From the NCBI RefSeq assembly GCF_029542625.1, contig NZ_CP120733.1, positions 3,472,001 through 3,536,000 on the forward strand: a stretch of 64,000 nt of DNA, in the 5' to 3' direction. Positions 1 through 10,126 of this stretch are shown here, piece by piece. The stretch's first letter is position 1. Every line of letters begins with the position of its first letter. Position numbers and translations under genes: made by a program. This DNA is from Tepidibacter hydrothermalis. Lineage in GTDB: Bacteria; Bacillota; Clostridia; Peptostreptococcales; Peptostreptococcaceae. The notes under the pieces are model-generated. The model did not search any database. It saw nothing but the letters and a program-made list of their open reading frames with translations, and was not told where the DNA came from.

Positions 1-1
1 A

Positions 2-256
2 ATCGGTGTTTTATTTTCTTCTTTTGCTGTTTTTTTATATGAAGGTTTTATAACAATTGCAGCTTCATTTATGAAGGTATTTTTAACTGATAGTGTTATT
101 CGTGAAATATCAGCAATAGGCGGAGTACTTATTATGGCTTTAGGTATTAATATATTAGAGTTAAAGAAGCTTAAAGTAGGCAATATGCTACCAGCTATTT
201 TTATACCATTAGTATATTATTTATTTAAATTAATCTATTTCAAATTAAATATTTAA
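2..256 (+). CDS. DUF554 family membrane protein (3' part only)
   Basis: The reading frame is already open at base 2 and ends at 256, so the 5' part lies outside the window. The visible 84 residues contain the pattern IGVLFSS-AVFLYEG-ITIAA, then a glycine-rich membrane segment (GGVLIMALGINILEL) and a final hydrophobic helix with a lysine/asparagine tail. This is the C-terminal region typical of DUF554 (YdfK/YqgA-like) integral membrane proteins, whose transport or other function is not established. No catalytic residues can be named. The next gene is convergent (purL). Confidence 0.75.
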   Translation: MGVLFSSFAVFLYEGFITIAASFMKVFLTDSVIREISAIGGVLIMALGINILELKKLKVGNMLPAIFIPLVYYLFKLIYFKLNI

Positions 257-263
257 TTTAAAT

Positions 264-332
264 GAATAAAAAAGTCTTTATTTCTAAAGATTTTTAATGT
301 AAACTTTTTTGAAATTCGTAACGAAAATTATA
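264..332. repeat. 69-bp dispersed intergenic repeat, copy 1
   Basis: This stretch aligns without gaps to 17770-17838, roughly 80% or more identical, including an identical block around AATGTAAACTTTTTTGAAA and the block AACGAAAATTATA. It lies just after the DUF554 stop codon. Its function is unknown; it could be a short mobile repeat or a conserved regulatory element. Confidence 0.6.
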
Positions 333-377
333 CTTATCCTTAATTTAAATAGGAATATAATTTCCTACTCATTATAA

Positions 378-430
378 AAAGTATCCCTTCAAAAGTCAGA
401 TTTTGTGTCTAACTTTCGTAGGGATACTTT
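378..430 (-). terminator. Rho-independent terminator of the purine operon
   Basis: An 11-bp perfect stem (AAAGTATCCCT with AGGGATACTTT) encloses a loop of about 31 nt. Read on the minus strand it is followed by a T-rich stretch (CTTTTTATAATG). It lies after the purL stop codon and probably also stops the convergent DUF554 transcript. Confidence 0.8.
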
Positions 431-475
431 AAGTTCAAAATTATTTTAGTGGATCTTTTAATTCAAATTATTAGT

Positions 476-3400
476 TTATAATTTAAAGTACTCTATTCCA
501 GATTTAAACAATTTTTGATCTGTATTTCCATGTATGTTCTTAAGTACATTGTCTCCTATTCTCTCTGAGTGTCCCATCTTACCTAATATTCTTCCATCAG
601 GACTAGTTATTCCTTCAACTGCATAGAATGAACCATTTGGATTAAAGTCTATATCGTATGTTGCATTTTGATTTCTATCAACATATTGAGTAGCTATTTG
701 ACCATTCTTTATAAGCTTTTCTATCATATCTTCATTACATACGAATCTACCTTCTCCATGTGATATAGGTATAGAGTGTATATCTCCAACTTTTACGTTA
801 GACATCCAAGGAGATATGTTTGATACTATCTTAGTTTCTACAGCCTTAGATTGATGTCTAGCTATATTATTGTAAGTAAGTGTTGGATCATTTTCATCAA
901 TATCCTTTATCTCTCCATAAGGAAGTAGTCCAAGTTTTATAAGTGCCTGAAATCCATTACAAATACCTAACATTAATCCATCTCTATTGTTTAAAAGCTC
1001 CATAATAGCTTCTTTTATTCTAGGGTTCTTTAGCACATTCACTATAAACTTAGCAGACCCATCCGGCTCATCTCCTGCACTAAATCCACCTGGTAACATT
1101 ATTATTTGAGATTGATTTATTTTTTTAACAAAATCATCTATACTATCTTGTATATCTTGTGATTTTAAGTTTTTGAATATACTAGTATGGCAATCTCCAC
1201 CTACTCTCTCGAATGCTTTTATACAGTCGTATTCGCAGTTAGTTCCAGGGAATACAGGAACTAATACTTTAGGTTTTGATATAGTAGTTCTTGGTTTTAT
1301 TATATTTGTTTTTTCATAGTGTAGAGTCTCTATTTTTTGATTTATATCTGTAGTTTTAGTTGGGAACACTTTTTCTAGTGTATTGCTCCAAGCACTATAC
1401 ATTGTATCCATTTCTATTTCTATATTGTTTATTTCAATTTTATCACTAGAGTTAGTGCTTCCTAATACTTTGTAGTCGCAGTTTTTAAATATCTCATCTA
1501 CATCAACTTTGTCTTCAACTTCAAGAATGAAACTTCCATAGTCAGGTGAAAATAACTCTTTATCACTCATTTCATCTTTGAACTCAAATCCTATTTTATT
1601 TCCAAATGACATCTTACTTACAGCTTCACATATTCCTGCACCCTTTATAGGATAAGCAGATATTATATTTTTGTTTCTTATATTTTTTGTTATAGTATCT
1701 AAATTAGATTTTAAGCAGTCAAAATCTACAATATAATTATCATCTTTTTTTGTGGATAATAATACCACTTTAGAATTTGCTTTTTTAAATTCTGGGGATA
1801 TAACGTAATTTGAATCCACAATATCAACAGCAAATGATATTAATGTAGGAGGTACGTTTATATCTTCAAATGTTCCAGACATACTATCCTTACCACCTAT
1901 AGCAGGTATATTTAGTTTCTTCTGAACTAAGTATGCACCAAGTAGCGCACTAAATGGTTTTCCCCATTTTTCTTTATTCTTTCCTATTTTTTCAAAGTAT
2001 TCTTGCAACGTTAGTCTTATATTGCTATAATCTCCACCAACAGATACTATCTTACATACTGATTCAACTAATGCATATATAGCACCGTGGAATGGACTCC
2101 ATTTTCCTATTTTAGGATTGTAACCGTAAGCCATGGCACTAGCCGTATCTGTACTTCCCTTTAACACAGGTATCTTACACACCATAGCATCCGCAGGAGT
2201 TGATTGATATTTACCACCTAAAGGCATAAGTACAGTTCCAGCACCTATAGATGTATCAAACATTTCTATCAATCCTCTTTTAGAGCATACATTTAGATCC
2301 TTTAATCTATTTATCCACTTATCTTCCAAGTTATCCCCAACTATTTCTGTATTTTCAAAATAATTAGTATCTTCATCTGTGGATTTTATTAATACATCTG
2401 TGTATTGTTTTGCTCCATTAGTATTTAAGAAATCTCTGCTTACATCTACTATAAGTTTTTCATTCCAACTCATTCTTACTCTATTAGTATCTGTCACAGT
2501 TGCAACATGAGTAGCTTCAACATTTTCTTCATTTGCATGCTTTATAAACTCTTCTAGGTTCTCTTTATCTATAACAACAGCCATTCTCTCTTGAGATTCA
2601 GATATAGCTATTTCAGTTCCATCAAGACCCTCATATTTTTTAGGTACCTTATTAAGATCTATATCTATACCATCTGCCAGCTCTCCTATAGCTACACATA
2701 CTCCACCAGCACCAAAGTCATTACATCTTTTTATCATAGAACTTACTTTTTTATTTCTAAATAATCTTTGTATCTTTCTTTCAGTTGGAGCATTTCCCTT
2801 TTGAACCTCAGCAGAACAAGTAGATATAGACTCTTCGCTATGCTCTTTAGATGAACCTGTAGCTCCTCCACATCCATCTTTTCCAGTTCTTCCACCAACT
2901 AATATAACTACATCTGAAGCCTGTGGAATTTTTCTTATTACTTCATCCTTTGGTGTTGCAGCAATAACTGCTCCTACTTCCATTCTCTTTGCTACAAAAT
3001 CATCATCATAAACTTCATCAACAAAACCTGTTGCCACACCTATTTGATTTCCATAAGAACTATATCCATGTGCTGCTTCCTTAGTTATCTTAATTTGAGG
3101 TAACTTACCATCAAGAGTATCACTTATATCTTGAAGAGGATTTGCACATCCACTTATACGCATAGCTTGGTATACATAACTTCTTCCTGATAAAGGATCT
3201 CTTATAGCTCCTCCAAGACAAGTAGCAGCTCCTCCAAATGGCTCTATTTCAGTAGGATGATTATGTGTTTCGTTCTTAAACATTACAAGGTATTTTTCAT
3301 TTTTTCCATCTATTTCTACATCTACATTTATACTACATGCATTTATCTCTTCAGATACATCTAAATCTTCTAAAAGTCCTTTTTTTCTAAGCTCCTTCAT

Positions 3401-4243
3401 AGATATAGTTGCTATATCCATAAGAGTTATATCTTTCTCTCTTGATTCATACACGTAACTTCTAGATTCTTTATACTCCTCATAAGTCTTATTTATTATA
3501 TCTGAATACTTACCATCTTCTATTTCTACACTCTCTACCTTAGTTAAAAAAGTAGTATGTCTACAGTGATCTGACCAATAAGTATCTATTATCTTTATCT
3601 CAGTTATAGTAGGATTTCTCTTTTCAGTGTCTCTAAAATATCCTTGTATCAACACCAAATCATCATACATCATTGCAAGACCTCTATCTTTTATGAAGTC
3701 TTTTAAATTATTCTCATCCATATCTATAAAACCATCTACAACCTCAACCTCATCTACATAATCTATTTCTACAACCAAATTTTCTGGTTTGTCTAATCTA
3801 GCTTCTCTTGAATCTACAGGATTTATAAGGTAATTCTTTATATTTTCAAACTCAGTATTGTCAATTTCCCCATCTATTACTATAGTTCTAGCGAAGTTAA
3901 CTAAAGGTCTATTATTTTGAGTTAGTATTTCAATACACTGAACAGCCCAATCAGCTCTTTGATCATACTGCCCAGGAAGATATTCTATAGCGAACATCTT
4001 TGAATTATCATCAATATCTATATTCTCATGATATACATTATCTATGTTGGGCTCAGAGAATATACTCTTAACAGACTTTTCATATACATCTTCTGATATA
4101 TTCTCTATATCATATCTATTTAAAACCCTAATATTGTCTATATTTTTTATACCCAAATTTAATTTTATGTCTCTAAGTAACTTCTTAGCTTCTACATCAA
4201 ATCCAGATTTTTTCTCTACAAACAATCTTTTTATATTAGACAT
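476..4243 (-). CDS. purL: Phosphoribosylformylglycinamidine synthase, single-chain (PurL)
   Basis: This enzyme converts FGAR, glutamine and ATP to FGAM, the fourth step of purine synthesis. At about 1255 residues it is the large single-chain type, so separate PurS and PurQ subunits are not needed, and none are in this operon. The N-terminal region is followed by the motif TYWSDHCRHTTF near residue 220, two AIRS-type ATP-binding halves, and a C-terminal class I glutaminase of about 250 residues with the nucleophile Cys in MLGICNGFQ. The longest ORF opens at 4288 inside purD. I chose ATG 4243 because a GGGGAG ribosome site lies just upstream and the purD stop codon TAA is one base away. It is the last gene of the operon. 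Confidence 0.96.
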   Translation of the reverse strand: MSNIKRLFVEKKSGFDVEAKKLLRDIKLNLGIKNIDNIRVLNRYDIENISEDVYEKSVKSIFSEPNIDNVYHENIDIDDNSKMFAIEYLPGQYDQRADWAVQCIEILTQNNRPLVNFARTIVIDGEIDNTEFENIKNYLINPVDSREARLDKPENLVVEIDYVDEVEVVDGFIDMDENNLKDFIKDRGLAMMYDDLVLIQGYFRDTEKRNPTITEIKIIDTYWSDHCRHTTFLTKVESVEIEDGKYSDIINKTYEEYKESRSYVYESREKDITLMDIATISMKELRKKGLLEDLDVSEEINACSINVDVEIDGKNEKYLVMFKNETHNHPTEIEPFGGAATCLGGAIRDPLSGRSYVYQAMRISGCANPLQDISDTLDGKLPQIKITKEAAHGYSSYGNQIGVATGFVDEVYDDDFVAKRMEVGAVIAATPKDEVIRKIPQASDVVILVGGRTGKDGCGGATGSSKEHSEESISTCSAEVQKGNAPTERKIQRLFRNKKVSSMIKRCNDFGAGGVCVAIGELADGIDIDLNKVPKKYEGLDGTEIAISESQERMAVVIDKENLEEFIKHANEENVEATHVATVTDTNRVRMSWNEKLIVDVSRDFLNTNGAKQYTDVLIKSTDEDTNYFENTEIVGDNLEDKWINRLKDLNVCSKRGLIEMFDTSIGAGTVLMPLGGKYQSTPADAMVCKIPVLKGSTDTASAMAYGYNPKIGKWSPFHGAIYALVESVCKIVSVGGDYSNIRLTLQEYFEKIGKNKEKWGKPFSALLGAYLVQKKLNIPAIGGKDSMSGTFEDINVPPTLISFAVDIVDSNYVISPEFKKANSKVVLLSTKKDDNYIVDFDCLKSNLDTITKNIRNKNIISAYPIKGAGICEAVSKMSFGNKIGFEFKDEMSDKELFSPDYGSFILEVEDKVDVDEIFKNCDYKVLGSTNSSDKIEINNIEIEMDTMYSAWSNTLEKVFPTKTTDINQKIETLHYEKTNIIKPRTTISKPKVLVPVFPGTNCEYDCIKAFERVGGDCHTSIFKNLKSQDIQDSIDDFVKKINQSQIIMLPGGFSAGDEPDGSAKFIVNVLKNPRIKEAIMELLNNRDGLMLGICNGFQALIKLGLLPYGEIKDIDENDPTLTYNNIARHQSKAVETKIVSNISPWMSNVKVGDIHSIPISHGEGRFVCNEDMIEKLIKNGQIATQYVDRNQNATYDIDFNPNGSFYAVEGITSPDGRILGKMGHSERIGDNVLKNIHGNTDQKLFKSGIEYFKL

Positions 4244-4244
4244 A

Positions 4245-5498
4245 TTACTCACACTCCCCAATATCTCTTCTATAATGCATTCCATCAAAATATATCTTAT
4301 CTATATTTGTATATACTTTTTTCGTAGCTTCCTTTAAAGTATCTGCCTTTGCACTTACCCCTATAACTCTTCCTCCATTTGTTACTAAATTTTCTTTTTC
4401 TCTTTTAGTACCACTATGGAATAAAACTATATCTTCGTCTAAATCACCTATGTTTATAACTTTTCCTTTTTCGTAGTTATTAGGATATCCACCTGATGTT
4501 AGCATTACACAAACAGTTTTCTTATCACTCCATTTTATATCAGTATCTTTTAATTTATTATCTAATATGCTCTCTATTATATCTATCAAACTACTTTCAA
4601 GTCTTGTTAAAACTACCTGTGTTTCAGGATCCCCAAATCTAACATTAAACTCTAAAACCTTTGGGCCATCATTTGTTATCATAAGTCCTATGAAAAGTAT
4701 ACCTTTATATTTTAAATTATCTTTTTTCAAACCATCTATTATAGGTTTTAATATTTTATTATCTATCTCTGTTTGTAAATCTTCATTGTATATATCACTT
4801 GGTGAGAATGTTCCCATTCCTCCAGTATTTGGTCCAACCTCATGGTCAAATACTTTCTTGTGATCCTTTGCACTTACCATAGGTACTATAGTTTCATTGT
4901 CTACAAAAGTGAGTATAGATGTCTCTATGCCAGTTAAGAATTCCTCTATTATTACTTTTTCTCCAGCTGATCCAAATTTTTTATTTTGCATCATATCATT
5001 CAAGCTATCAACAGCTTCCTTTTCACAAGTAGCTATTATTACACCTTTTCCAGCAGCAAGACCATCAGCCTTAACCACAACAGGATATCCGTATATACCA
5101 ACGTTTTTTATAGCTTCATCTAAATTATTAAATTCCTTGTATTTAGCAGTAGGAATATCGTGTTTTATCATAAACTCTTTAGAATAACTCTTACTTCCCT
5201 CAAGAAGTGCACAAGCTTTGTTAGGTCCAAATATCTTCATATTATTCTTTTCAAACTCATCAACTATTCCCATTACAAGAGAAAGTTCAGGTCCTACTAT
5301 AGTAATATCTATATCATTTTTCTTTGCAAAATCAATTAAACCATCTATATCGCTATCCTTAATATCAACAATTTCAGCAATCTCAGATATACCTGCATTT
5401 CCGGGAGCACAGTATATTTTGCTGGCCTTATCTTCATTTAATAGCTTATGGCAAATAGCATGCTCTCTACCACCACTTCCAACTACTAAAACTTTCAT
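4245..5498 (-). CDS. purD: Phosphoribosylamine-glycine ligase (PurD)
   Basis: GAR synthetase joins phosphoribosylamine and glycine using ATP, the second step of the pathway. The 417-residue length is normal. The start MKVLVVGSGGREHAI is the family's N-terminal nucleotide-fold signature. An ATP-grasp region follows (VVKADGLAAGKGV) with the metal- and ATP-binding stretch EFNVRFGDPETQ near residue 280. The ribosome site GGGGTGA precedes ATG 5498. Only 23 bp separate it from purH, and one base separates its stop codon from purL. Confidence 0.96.
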   Translation of the reverse strand: MKVLVVGSGGREHAICHKLLNEDKASKIYCAPGNAGISEIAEIVDIKDSDIDGLIDFAKKNDIDITIVGPELSLVMGIVDEFEKNNMKIFGPNKACALLEGSKSYSKEFMIKHDIPTAKYKEFNNLDEAIKNVGIYGYPVVVKADGLAAGKGVIIATCEKEAVDSLNDMMQNKKFGSAGEKVIIEEFLTGIETSILTFVDNETIVPMVSAKDHKKVFDHEVGPNTGGMGTFSPSDIYNEDLQTEIDNKILKPIIDGLKKDNLKYKGILFIGLMITNDGPKVLEFNVRFGDPETQVVLTRLESSLIDIIESILDNKLKDTDIKWSDKKTVCVMLTSGGYPNNYEKGKVINIGDLDEDIVLFHSGTKREKENLVTNGGRVIGVSAKADTLKEATKKVYTNIDKIYFDGMHYRRDIGECE

Positions 5499-5521
5499 AA
5501 AATCACCCCGTACCTTATTTT

Positions 5522-7054
5522 TTAGTGTTTAAAATGTCTAACCCCTGTAAACACCATAGATATTCCTAACTCATCACAAGCCTTTATAGAATCTCCATCA
5601 TTACGTGATCCTCCAGGCTGGATTATATTTTTAATACCATATTTTGCAGCAAATTTTACACAGTCATCAAATGGAAAGAATGCATCTGATGCAAGTGTAG
5701 CACCTTCAAAGTCCTTGTCACTATTATTATTTATACTGTTTTCAAGTGCCCATATTCTACTAGTTTGTCCAGGCCCTAGTGCGATAGTTTTTCCATCCTT
5801 AACTACAGCTATTCCATTTGATTTCATATTTTTAACTATTTTCATTCCAAACTTCATATCTTCTATTTCTCTATCATTTGGCTTATTCTCAGTTATAACT
5901 TCAAACTTATCAAGCAATTTATCATTTTCATCTTGTGCTAAAAGCTTTCCATCTAAGTATTTAAGATCGTATCCTCTACTACTTTTATTTAAATCATCTA
6001 TTTTAAGTATTCTAACATTCTTCTTTTGAGTTAATATTTCAAGAGCTTTATCTGTGTAGTCATATGCTACAATTATCTCTAAGAATATATCATGCATCAT
6101 TTTAGCTGTATTTTCATCAACAGTAGAATTTATTCCCACTATTCCTCCGAATATAGATACAGGGGCTGACTCATAACATTTTTTGAATGCTTCACATGAA
6201 TTTTCTCCAATAGCTACTCCACATGGATTAGTATGTTTTACCGCAACTGCTGTTACATATTCTTCATCTTTAAATTCACTCATTATATTAAGACAACCGT
6301 TCAAATCATTTATATTATTAAAAGACAATTCTTTTCCATGGAGTTTTTCAAAATCTAGTATACTATTTTGACTGAAACTATCTTTATAATAGCAAGCTTT
6401 TTGATGTGGATTTTCTCCATATCTAAGTTCGTACTGTTTTTCAAATGTTAAATTTAAATATTGAGGATACTTTTCTCCTAAACTATTTGCAAAATAAGTT
6501 GAAATTAAAGAGTCATAACGAGCTGTTATTGAAAAGGCTTTAAAGGCAAGATTTAATCTATCTTGTTCAGATAAGGAATTGTTTTTGATTTTATCTATTA
6601 TAGTATCATAATCATTAGGGTCAACTATTACTGTTACATCTTTATAGTTTTTAGATGCTGCTCTTATAATAGTAGGTCCTCCAATATCTATGTTTTCTAT
6701 CATTTTAGCATGGTCTTCATCTTTTTTAAGAGATCCCTCAAAATCATATAAGTTTACTACAACAATATCTATAGGAGATATATTGTGCTTTTCTATAGTC
6801 TCTATATGTTCACATTTATCTCTTTCAAATAATATTCCACCATGTATATATGGATTTAAAGTTTTTACTCTTCCGTTTAATATTTCAGGGAACTTTGTTA
6901 CTTCATCTATTTTAATTGCCTCAACACCAGACTCTGTTAACATTTTATAAGTATTTCCTGTTGATACAATCTCATATCCAAGTTTCACAAGTTCTCTTCC
7001 GAAATCAACTATTCCCTCTTTATTAGTAACGCTTATTAACGCTCTTTTATTCAT
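5522..7054 (-). CDS. purH: Bifunctional AICAR transformylase / IMP cyclohydrolase (PurH)
   Basis: PurH carries out the last two steps to IMP: formylation of AICAR by 10-formyl-THF, then ring closure. The N-terminal 190 or so residues form the MGS-like cyclohydrolase domain (ALISVTNKEGIVDFG; STGNTYKML). The remainder is the transformylase with the key Lys-His pair in AVKHTNPCG and the C-terminal QPGGSRNDG segment. Its 510 residues match the family. It overlaps purN by 8 bp, suggesting translational coupling. Confidence 0.96.
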   Translation of the reverse strand: MNKRALISVTNKEGIVDFGRELVKLGYEIVSTGNTYKMLTESGVEAIKIDEVTKFPEILNGRVKTLNPYIHGGILFERDKCEHIETIEKHNISPIDIVVVNLYDFEGSLKKDEDHAKMIENIDIGGPTIIRAASKNYKDVTVIVDPNDYDTIIDKIKNNSLSEQDRLNLAFKAFSITARYDSLISTYFANSLGEKYPQYLNLTFEKQYELRYGENPHQKACYYKDSFSQNSILDFEKLHGKELSFNNINDLNGCLNIMSEFKDEEYVTAVAVKHTNPCGVAIGENSCEAFKKCYESAPVSIFGGIVGINSTVDENTAKMMHDIFLEIIVAYDYTDKALEILTQKKNVRILKIDDLNKSSRGYDLKYLDGKLLAQDENDKLLDKFEVITENKPNDREIEDMKFGMKIVKNMKSNGIAVVKDGKTIALGPGQTSRIWALENSINNNSDKDFEGATLASDAFFPFDDCVKFAAKYGIKNIIQPGGSRNDGDSIKACDELGISMVFTGVRHFKH

Positions 7055-7637
7055 TTATAAGCACTCTCCTTCCCCTAATTTCAACCTTTTTATCACAGAA
7101 TAACTTGACTGCTTTTTTAATTATCTTATGTTCCACATGAAGCACTCTTTTTTGAAGAGTATCTACAGTATCAGTATCTTCAACATATACAGCCTCTTGA
7201 ATTATAATAGGACCATTGTCTGCCATCTCATCTACAAAATGAACTGTAGCTCCCGTTATTTTAGCACCGTATTCAAGAACCTTTTGGTGAACAATCTTAC
7301 CATAATACCCCTTACCGCAAAATGAAGGTATCAAAGATGGATGAATGTTTATTATCTTATCTTTGAATTCATTCACGAATTCTTCACTTATTATCTTTAG
7401 ATATCCAGCTAAAACTATCAAATCTATATTTTCATTCTTTAAAATTTCTATTATCTTTTTTTCATCTTTTTCATATACAGCTTTTATTTTGTTTTCTCTA
7501 GCTCTTGTAAGTCCATAAGCTTCTTTATTATCAGATATTACTACCTTTATATTTCCATTTATATCATCTTTACAACCATCTATCAAACTTTGAAGATTAC
7601 TTCCAGAACCTGATATCATAACTGCTATATTTAGCAT
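7047..7637 (-). CDS. purN: Phosphoribosylglycinamide formyltransferase, folate-dependent (PurN)
   Basis: GAR transformylase uses 10-formyl-THF to make FGAR, the third step. The sequence has the N-terminal phosphate loop ISGSGSNLQSL, the catalytic region NIHPSLIPSF (Asn and His) and the later GATVHFVDEMADNGPIIIQ block with the catalytic Asp. Its 196 residues are typical. It overlaps purM by 7 bp and purH by 8 bp. Confidence 0.96.
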   Translation of the reverse strand: MLNIAVMISGSGSNLQSLIDGCKDDINGNIKVVISDNKEAYGLTRARENKIKAVYEKDEKKIIEILKNENIDLIVLAGYLKIISEEFVNEFKDKIINIHPSLIPSFCGKGYYGKIVHQKVLEYGAKITGATVHFVDEMADNGPIIIQEAVYVEDTDTVDTLQKRVLHVEHKIIKKAVKLFCDKKVEIRGRRVLINE

Positions 7638-8659
7638 AATACTACTCCACTATCAGTAGTAACCTCTCCTATTATATAAGCATCTTCAGTTTGATTTATA
7701 CACTCTAATATCTCATTTGCATCTTTTTTATCTACTATGATTACAAGTCCTACTCCCATATTGAAACTTCTATATAATTCTCTTTCCTCTACTAAGTCTA
7801 ATTTTTTTATAAGAGAATATATATTCAATTCTTTCCAAGAATTTTTGTTTACAGTTATTCCTAAATTTTCAGGTATAACCCTTGTAACATTCTCTATTAA
7901 TCCTCCACCAGTTATATGTGCTATAGATTTTATATTGTGTTTAGATATTAAATCCATAACTGTATTTACATATATTTTAGTAGGAGTTAATAGTTCTTCT
8001 CCTAAAGTTTTTCCAAGCTCATCTACATACTTATCAAGTGTCCAACTTAGCTTATCTAAGAATATTTTTCTTATAAGAGAGAATCCATTACTATGTATTC
8101 CACTAGATGATATACCTATAAGAACATCACCTTCTTTGACACTTTCTCCAGTTATTATATTTTCTTTATCACATATACCAACTGAAAATCCAGCTAAATC
8201 ATATTCATCATCACTGTACATTCCAGGCATTTCTGCTGTTTCTCCACCTACAAGTGCACATCCAGAATCCTTACATCCTTCTACAATTCCTGAAACTATA
8301 TCTTCTACTTGATTTGATTTAAGACTTCCCGTAGCTATATAATCTAAAAAGAACAAAGGCTTTGCTCCCTGACATATAAGGTCATTTACACACATTGCAA
8401 CCAAATCTATACCTACAGTATCATGTTTATCCATAATTTGAGCAATTTTAAGCTTAGTACCAACTCCATCTGTAGAAGATAATAAAACTGGTTCTTTCAT
8501 ACTTAAGCAATCTTTTATACTATATAGACCACTAAAGCTTCCTAAATCGCCCAAAACATTTTTGTTATAAGTAGATTTAACTTTTTCTTTTATAATATCT
8601 ACTGCCTTATTTCCTTCATCTATATTAACTCCACTATCTCTATAACTTATCTTGTTCAT
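7631..8659 (-). CDS. purM: Phosphoribosylformylglycinamidine cyclo-ligase (PurM)
   Basis: AIR synthetase closes the imidazole ring using ATP. The protein of 342 residues shows the AIRS fold motifs: STDGVGTKLKIA, the DLVAMCVNDL block, GGETAEMPGMY, and GGGLIENVTRVIPENL in the C-terminal half. A strong GGAGGAGG ribosome site lies inside the end of purF. The spacer to purF is a single base and the overlap with purN is 7 bp. Confidence 0.96.
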   Translation of the reverse strand: MNKISYRDSGVNIDEGNKAVDIIKEKVKSTYNKNVLGDLGSFSGLYSIKDCLSMKEPVLLSSTDGVGTKLKIAQIMDKHDTVGIDLVAMCVNDLICQGAKPLFFLDYIATGSLKSNQVEDIVSGIVEGCKDSGCALVGGETAEMPGMYSDDEYDLAGFSVGICDKENIITGESVKEGDVLIGISSSGIHSNGFSLIRKIFLDKLSWTLDKYVDELGKTLGEELLTPTKIYVNTVMDLISKHNIKSIAHITGGGLIENVTRVIPENLGITVNKNSWKELNIYSLIKKLDLVEERELYRSFNMGVGLVIIVDKKDANEILECINQTEDAYIIGEVTTDSGVVLC

Positions 8660-8660
8660 A

Positions 8661-10022
8661 CTAATCCTCCTCCACCATAGGCTCTATTGGATATTTACCA
8701 TCAAAGCAAGCCATACAGAATATATTCTTACAATTTGCTGCTTTCATAAGTGCATCTGTAGATAAGAACTTCAGCGAATCAGCACCTATTTCCTTTCTTA
8801 TATCCTCTACAGAATTTTTAGATGCTATTAACTGACTTCTCCTAGGTGTATCTATTCCAAAATAGCAAGAATACTTAACTGGAGGTGATGTTATTCTAAG
8901 ATGTACCTCTTTTGCGCCAGCTTTTCTAAGTGAGTCTATAAGTATTTTTGATGTTGTTCCTCTAACTATAGAATCATCAATTAATACTATAGATTTTCCT
9001 TTAACTACAGAAGTTAGAGGATTAAGTTTTAATTTGACACCTATCTCTCTCTCGCTTTGAGTAGGCTTTATGAATGTTCTTCCAACATATCTATTCTTAA
9101 CTAGTCCTTCTTTTAAAGGTATATTACTCTCCTTGTTGTATCCTAATGCTCCTGGTATTCCCGAATCAGGAACAGGTATTACTATATCAGCATCTATATC
9201 ATCTTCTTTTGCAAGTATTTGACCCGATCTTACTCTAAATTCGTATGCATTAACTCCATCTATTATCGCATCATTTCTAGCAAAATAAACATGTTCAAAT
9301 ATACAAGTTTTCTGCTTCTCTTTATAGTTATCTTTATAGTTATAAGATTTAACTTCTCCATTATTTATAAGAACTATTTCTCCTGGTTCTATATCTCTTA
9401 TAACTTCTCCTCCAAGTATATCTATAGAAGAACTCTCAGATGAAACTATATATTCATTACCTTTTTTACCAAGAACCAAAGGTCTAAATCCGTAAGGATC
9501 TCTAACAGCTACAAGCCCTTCCTCACTAAGTATTACTAGAGAATATGCTCCTTTTATATAATCCATAGTAATTTTTACACTATCTATAATGTTACCTTTG
9601 TAATATCTAGACAGTATATATAATATAACTTCAGAATCTATAGATGTTTGAAACATAAATCCTTCTTCTTCAAGAGCTTGTCTTAAATAATTGTGGTTTA
9701 TCAAATTCCCATTATGAGCTATAGATAATTTTCTTCTTCTGCAAACCCCAGCAAGTGGTTGACAATTAGACACATGGCTTCCTCCAGCAGTTGAATATCT
9801 AACATGACCTATACCAATATTTCCATTTAAATTATCCAGCTCTTCTTTTCTTAAGACATCTGATACAAGGCCCATCCCCCTGTGATAGTTTATACTATTG
9901 TTATCTTCATTTAAAACAGCTATTCCACAACTCTCTTGCCCCCTATGCTGTAGAGAGTAAAGTCCATAATATAGCTCTTTTGATATATCTTTATCGGAGC
10001 TAATACCTATAATTCCGCACAT
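8661..10022 (-). CDS. purF: Amidophosphoribosyltransferase (PurF)
   Basis: This is the committed step: PRPP plus glutamine gives phosphoribosylamine. The N-terminal nucleophile is Cys2 (MCGIIGI), so there is no propeptide ahead of it, unlike the Bacillus subtilis enzyme. The glutaminase domain has QHRGQESCGIAV and GHVRYSTAG. The PRPP loop is VLIDDSIVRGTTS near residue 350. C-terminal cysteines in the CKNIFCMACF segment match the Fe-S-cluster type. The length is 453 residues. Confidence 0.96.
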   Translation of the reverse strand: MCGIIGISSDKDISKELYYGLYSLQHRGQESCGIAVLNEDNNSINYHRGMGLVSDVLRKEELDNLNGNIGIGHVRYSTAGGSHVSNCQPLAGVCRRRKLSIAHNGNLINHNYLRQALEEEGFMFQTSIDSEVILYILSRYYKGNIIDSVKITMDYIKGAYSLVILSEEGLVAVRDPYGFRPLVLGKKGNEYIVSSESSSIDILGGEVIRDIEPGEIVLINNGEVKSYNYKDNYKEKQKTCIFEHVYFARNDAIIDGVNAYEFRVRSGQILAKEDDIDADIVIPVPDSGIPGALGYNKESNIPLKEGLVKNRYVGRTFIKPTQSEREIGVKLKLNPLTSVVKGKSIVLIDDSIVRGTTSKILIDSLRKAGAKEVHLRITSPPVKYSCYFGIDTPRRSQLIASKNSVEDIRKEIGADSLKFLSTDALMKAANCKNIFCMACFDGKYPIEPMVEED

Positions 10023-10069
10023 ATTTATACCCCCTATCTTAACTTAAGCTAAAAGTATTTATCCAAAAG

Positions 10070-10119
10070 CTAAAAGTTCTAAAACTCCATGCTATAAAGA
10101 TGAAGATAAGAACTTTTAG
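10070..10119. other. Intercistronic hairpin between purC and purF
   Basis: An 11-bp perfect inverted repeat (CTAAAAGTTCT and AGAACTTTTAG) encloses 28 nt in the 104-bp purC-purF gap. Minus-strand sequence after it (CTTTTGG) is not a good T-run, so it looks more like an RNA-processing or stability hairpin than a full terminator. Confidence 0.5.
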
Positions 10120-10126
10120 TTTGGTT

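Noticed and set aside
7128-7325. Plus-strand ORFs opposite the pur genes
   Set aside because: They are shadow frames of purN and neighbours with no ribosome sites.
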